A DNA stretch of 52,501 nucleotides from an uncultured marine group I thaumarchaeote (lineage in GTDB: Archaea; Thermoproteota; Nitrososphaeria; Nitrososphaerales; Nitrosopumilaceae). The stretch is taken from assembly GCA_902514275.1 (NCBI GenBank), contig CABXQD010000004.1, forward strand, positions 1-52,501. The letters are read 5' to 3'. This document shows, one piece after another, positions 50,105 through 52,501 of this stretch (position 1 is its first letter; every line of letters begins with the position of its first letter). Below the pieces are notes generated by a model. The model was not told the DNA's origin, ran no database searches, and saw only the letters and a program-made list of their open reading frames with translations. The translations under genes were made by a program, and so were the position numbers.

Positions 50105-50115
50105 GTTAGCACTAG
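50105..50115 (+). promoter_or_regulatory. Regulon motif copy upstream of 50164
   Basis: GTTAGCACTAG, 49-59 nt before the ATG and about 17 nt before TTTTAAATAC. Confidence 0.65.
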
Positions 50116-50163
50116 AAACTGATTTGGCACCATTTTAAATACAATTAATCGTTTTTTTCAATA

Positions 50164-50928
50164 ATGAAAACTCTGTTAAGTGCAATTACTACAATTGCTG
50201 CAATCTTAATTGTTAGTTCAAGTATTTCTTCTGTCTATGCAGAAGTTCCTTCTTGGGTGAAAAACAATGCAGGTTGGTGGGCAGAAGGAACAATTGATGA
50301 TGATTCATTTGTTCAAGGAATTCAATTCTTGATCAAAGAAGGAATCATGAGTATTACACAAGTACAAGAATCTAAACAATCTGTATCTAGTACATCTACA
50401 AGCGATGATTCAGTTATTGCTTCACTGGAGGCAGAACTTGAAAAATGTTCAGAAATAGTAAAAGCATACAAGAGACTTGATTGTGAAAAACCAATTAAAC
50501 AAGAAATTCTTGTTCATACATACAAAACTGGTGCTCAATTAATACAAGTAGGACCAATTAATTATTATTGGTTTGGTGTAAATTCTGAGGGCAATACCTT
50601 TGAAATTAGTCCAACTGGACAACCTATTTTGAGTATCCGAATGTTGGCTGATAATACTTCATCAGGAATAGTTAGTTTGAATTGTACTAGCCCCGCAATT
50701 TGTAACTATGATGTTTGGGATGGTTCAAAATCTTTCAAATACTCTGGAATGGATTTCACTAGTGGACAAATTAATCTCAACCCTGGAACTGCTAAAGAAT
50801 TCAATATTTTATTTGGTCCAAATATTGGATATGGTGGAACTGAATTTGAATATGACTCTTCAAAAACATACACTTTCAGAATCAATGAGCCCTTTGGCAG
50901 TTTAGATGTTCATCTAGACTTGGAATAA
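50164..50928 (+). CDS. Secreted W-V-K-N-N-A-G-W-W protein with beta domain (254 aa)
   Basis: Signal peptide (1-26, cleaved near V-Y-A-E-V), one W-V-K-N-N-A-G-W-W module (about 30-65), a linker with coiled coil, and a C-terminal beta domain (about 115-254) containing two conserved Cys pairs (K-C-S ... D-C-E; N-C-T ... I-C-N-Y-D). The following gene has the same C-terminal domain. Likely a cell-surface or extracellular protein; ligand unknown. Confidence 0.65.
   Translation: MKTLLSAITTIAAILIVSSSISSVYAEVPSWVKNNAGWWAEGTIDDDSFVQGIQFLIKEGIMSITQVQESKQSVSSTSTSDDSVIASLEAELEKCSEIVKAYKRLDCEKPIKQEILVHTYKTGAQLIQVGPINYYWFGVNSEGNTFEISPTGQPILSIRMLADNTSSGIVSLNCTSPAICNYDVWDGSKSFKYSGMDFTSGQINLNPGTAKEFNILFGPNIGYGGTEFEYDSSKTYTFRINEPFGSLDVHLDLE
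50812..50866 (+). repeat. 55-bp exact repeat, copy 1
   Basis: Identical to 52187-52241; both encode the G-P-N-I-G-Y-G-G-T-E-F-E-Y-D-S-S-K part of the shared C-terminal domain. Confidence 0.9.
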
Positions 50929-50966
50929 CTTCTTTTTCCCACTTTTATTTATTTTTCCGATTTGTA

Positions 50967-50977
50967 GTTAGCACTAT
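50967..50977 (+). promoter_or_regulatory. Regulon motif copy upstream of 51026
   Basis: Perfect GTTAGCACTAT, 49-59 nt before the ATG and about 18 nt before TTTATATAA. Confidence 0.65.
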
Positions 50978-51025
50978 AGATATCTAGTTCTATTTTTTAT
51001 ATAATTCAAAAAATTTATTTTTTTT

Positions 51026-52303
51026 ATGAACATCCTCATGTTAATTATTCCTTTACTTGTTTTTACTATTCCTGTGGCATTTGCAGACTCTCCCAATATT
51101 GGTACTGTGAATTGGAAACAAGAAATTATTTCCTCAAATTCTTTTGTTGATATTTACGTTCATGATGATGATATGAATAAAAAAGAATATCCAAATTTTG
51201 CGGACAAATTTACTATATCTGTCTGGTCTGATTCTTCTCCAGGTGGTCTTGAAATAGAAGTTGTAGAAACTGGAGTGTACAGCGGAATTTTCAAAGGACG
51301 TGTTTTTATTGCTGATTCTGGAGATACTGTAAAAAATCGTCTAGTTTCACTTCCTGGTGATACTGTATATGCAAAATACGTTGATTTTACCATGCCTGAT
51401 GATTCTACATCTGAAATATTTTCTGCTGCAATTGTTAAAATTTCTGGCCAAAACATGGAATCATTACTTGAAAAAATAGATCCTAAATTCCGTATGTCTA
51501 AATTTGTTGAAAAAGTACCTGTTTGGATCAAAAACAATGCAGGATGGTGGGCAAATGGTGATATTGATGATGATTCTTTCATACAAGGAATTCAATTTTT
51601 GATTAAAGAAAAAATTCTTGAAATAAATGAATCTACATCATCAGAAAAAAGTGATACCATTCCTCCATGGGTAAAGAATAATGCAGGATGGTGGGCTGCA
51701 GGGGATATTACTGAATCTGATTTTCTTAGTGGAATTACTCATCTTGTAAAAACAGGAATTATTTCCGTAAGTGATGATTCTCTTGAATCTATTGCCAAAT
51801 CTGATCCTCTTTTATCCGAATGTCAATCAATTAAATCTACATACAAAAGACTCAACTGTGAAAAAGAAATTAAACAAAATATTGAATTTACTGAATTTAA
51901 AAAATTTTCAGATGGATATAATGTTGGTTCTGTAACTTACTATTATCCTGGAATTGGAAATTTTGGAAATGAATTTGAGATTAGTTCTTCTGGTCAAGCA
52001 ATGCTTCGATTAAGAATTTTAGCTGAAAATACAGGTAATGATGTTGTTTCATTAAAATGCACAGGGCCATCTATTTGCAGTTATGATGTTTGGGATGGTT
52101 CTAAGACATTCAAATATGCTGGTATGGATTTTATATCTGGCCAAATTCCGATAAATCCTGGAACTTCAGTTATTTTCAATATGATGTTTGGTCCAAATAT
52201 TGGATATGGTGGAACTGAATTTGAATATGACTCTTCAAAAAATTATGATTTTAGAGTTAATGAGAGCTTTGGAAGTATAGATATTCCATTAAAAATTGAA
52301 TAA
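51026..52303 (+). CDS. Secreted protein with two W-V-K-N-N-A-G-W-W modules (425 aa)
   Basis: Signal peptide (1-20, ending V-A-F-A-D), an N-terminal beta-sandwich (about 22-145) of the kind found in thaumarchaeal surface proteins, two W-x-K-N-N-A-G-W-W modules (about 165-205 and 210-250), then the same C-terminal beta domain as the gene before (K-S-T-Y-K-R-L-N-C-E-K ... Y-D-V-W-D-G-S-K). It is thus an enlarged paralogue of its upstream neighbour. Confidence 0.65.
   Translation: MNILMLIIPLLVFTIPVAFADSPNIGTVNWKQEIISSNSFVDIYVHDDDMNKKEYPNFADKFTISVWSDSSPGGLEIEVVETGVYSGIFKGRVFIADSGDTVKNRLVSLPGDTVYAKYVDFTMPDDSTSEIFSAAIVKISGQNMESLLEKIDPKFRMSKFVEKVPVWIKNNAGWWANGDIDDDSFIQGIQFLIKEKILEINESTSSEKSDTIPPWVKNNAGWWAAGDITESDFLSGITHLVKTGIISVSDDSLESIAKSDPLLSECQSIKSTYKRLNCEKEIKQNIEFTEFKKFSDGYNVGSVTYYYPGIGNFGNEFEISSSGQAMLRLRILAENTGNDVVSLKCTGPSICSYDVWDGSKTFKYAGMDFISGQIPINPGTSVIFNMMFGPNIGYGGTEFEYDSSKNYDFRVNESFGSIDIPLKIE
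52187..52241 (+). repeat. 55-bp exact repeat, copy 2
   Basis: Identical to 50812-50866 although flanking coding sequence has diverged; third-position identity suggests recent duplication or gene conversion. Confidence 0.9.
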
Positions 52304-52315
52304 ATTATTTTAAAA

Positions 52316-52501
52316 CTAATCGTATACCATCAAGTCTTTTTCTTCTAATAGACTATGAATTTGGTGAACTGAACGATGAATTTCAGTTTCTAATTTAGCT
52401 CCAACACAAACTAGTTTTCCTGATGCAAAGATCAAGATGACTGTTTTTGGGTCAAGCATTCTGTGAATCAAACCTGGGAATTGTTCTGGTTCGTACATGC
52501 T
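52316..52501 (-). CDS. tbp: TATA-box-binding protein TBP, C-terminal part
   Basis: Cut by the window edge; only the last 61 codons are present and the true start lies beyond. Y-E-P-E-Q-F-P-G-L-I-H-R-M and L-I-F-A-S-G-K-L-V-C-V-G-A-K are the second direct repeat of TBP, ending E-K-D-L-M-V-Y-D. It is the partner of TFB in promoter recognition. Confidence 0.93.
   Translation of the reverse strand, partial: SMYEPEQFPGLIHRMLDPKTVILIFASGKLVCVGAKLETEIHRSVHQIHSLLEEKDLMVYD

Overview
The window reads as chromosomal DNA of a marine ammonia-oxidising archaeon of the Nitrosopumilus type (Nitrososphaerota/Thaumarchaeota). The DNA is very AT-rich, genes are dense with short or overlapping junctions, TTG starts are frequent, and many promoters place a TATA box about 25 nt before the start codon, so the mRNAs would be leaderless. 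Marker genes agree: CdvA, a proteasome beta subunit, EF-2, FEN1 with a PCNA-binding tail, TFB, TBP, PurP, Tat genes, and secreted proteins carrying the W-V-K-N-N-A-G-W-W module. I recognise no insertion sequence, prophage or CRISPR array.

Layout. 0-12.5 kb is housekeeping: NAD(P)HX dehydratase, M20 peptidase, DoxX, proteasome beta, a PUA protein with homoserine dehydrogenase, MsrB, a double-domain ThyX, CdvA, acetyl-CoA synthetase, a PAS protein, FEN1 and tRNA-Ser(CGA). 12.5-19 kb holds small membrane and zinc-binding proteins, a compact structured-RNA candidate, two SdhC/SdhD-like membrane anchors, MqnD and EF-2. 19-29 kb is a run of small, mostly unrecognised genes (several winged-helix proteins, a DUF5679-like protein without its cysteines, a PIN-like protein), a CBS-TrkH potassium transporter and a DUF151 nuclease-like protein. 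29-35 kb carries secreted and repeat proteins (DUF4344 metallopeptidase, pentapeptide-repeat membrane protein, zinc-ribbon/TPR protein, a D-K-D-G-Y repeat protein) and two further structured-RNA candidates. 35-41 kb returns to conserved genes: PurP, UbiX with an SRPBCC protein, TatA/TatC and a DUF4214-methyltransferase.

41-52 kb is the most interesting part. Ten copies of an 11-bp motif, consensus GTTRGCACTAT, lie in intergenic DNA. In nearly every case the copy ends 17-20 nt upstream of a TATA box and about 48-60 nt before a start codon. The linked genes are a B12-binding sensor protein with the W-x9-E-H signature of CarH/LitR photoreceptors, a phytoene-desaturase-like flavoprotein, an SRPBCC protein, an SCP2-like/epimerase operon, a YbgA (DUF1722) protein, a PNPOx-like flavoprotein, two secreted proteins, and (with a degenerate copy) a TFB. 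Bacterial light- and B12-controlled regulons contain similar gene families. I propose a B12-linked, possibly light-responsive archaeal regulon that governs itself through this motif. The motif and its spacing are directly visible; the identity of the DNA-binding protein and the signal are inference.

The window ends inside a TBP gene on the minus strand.
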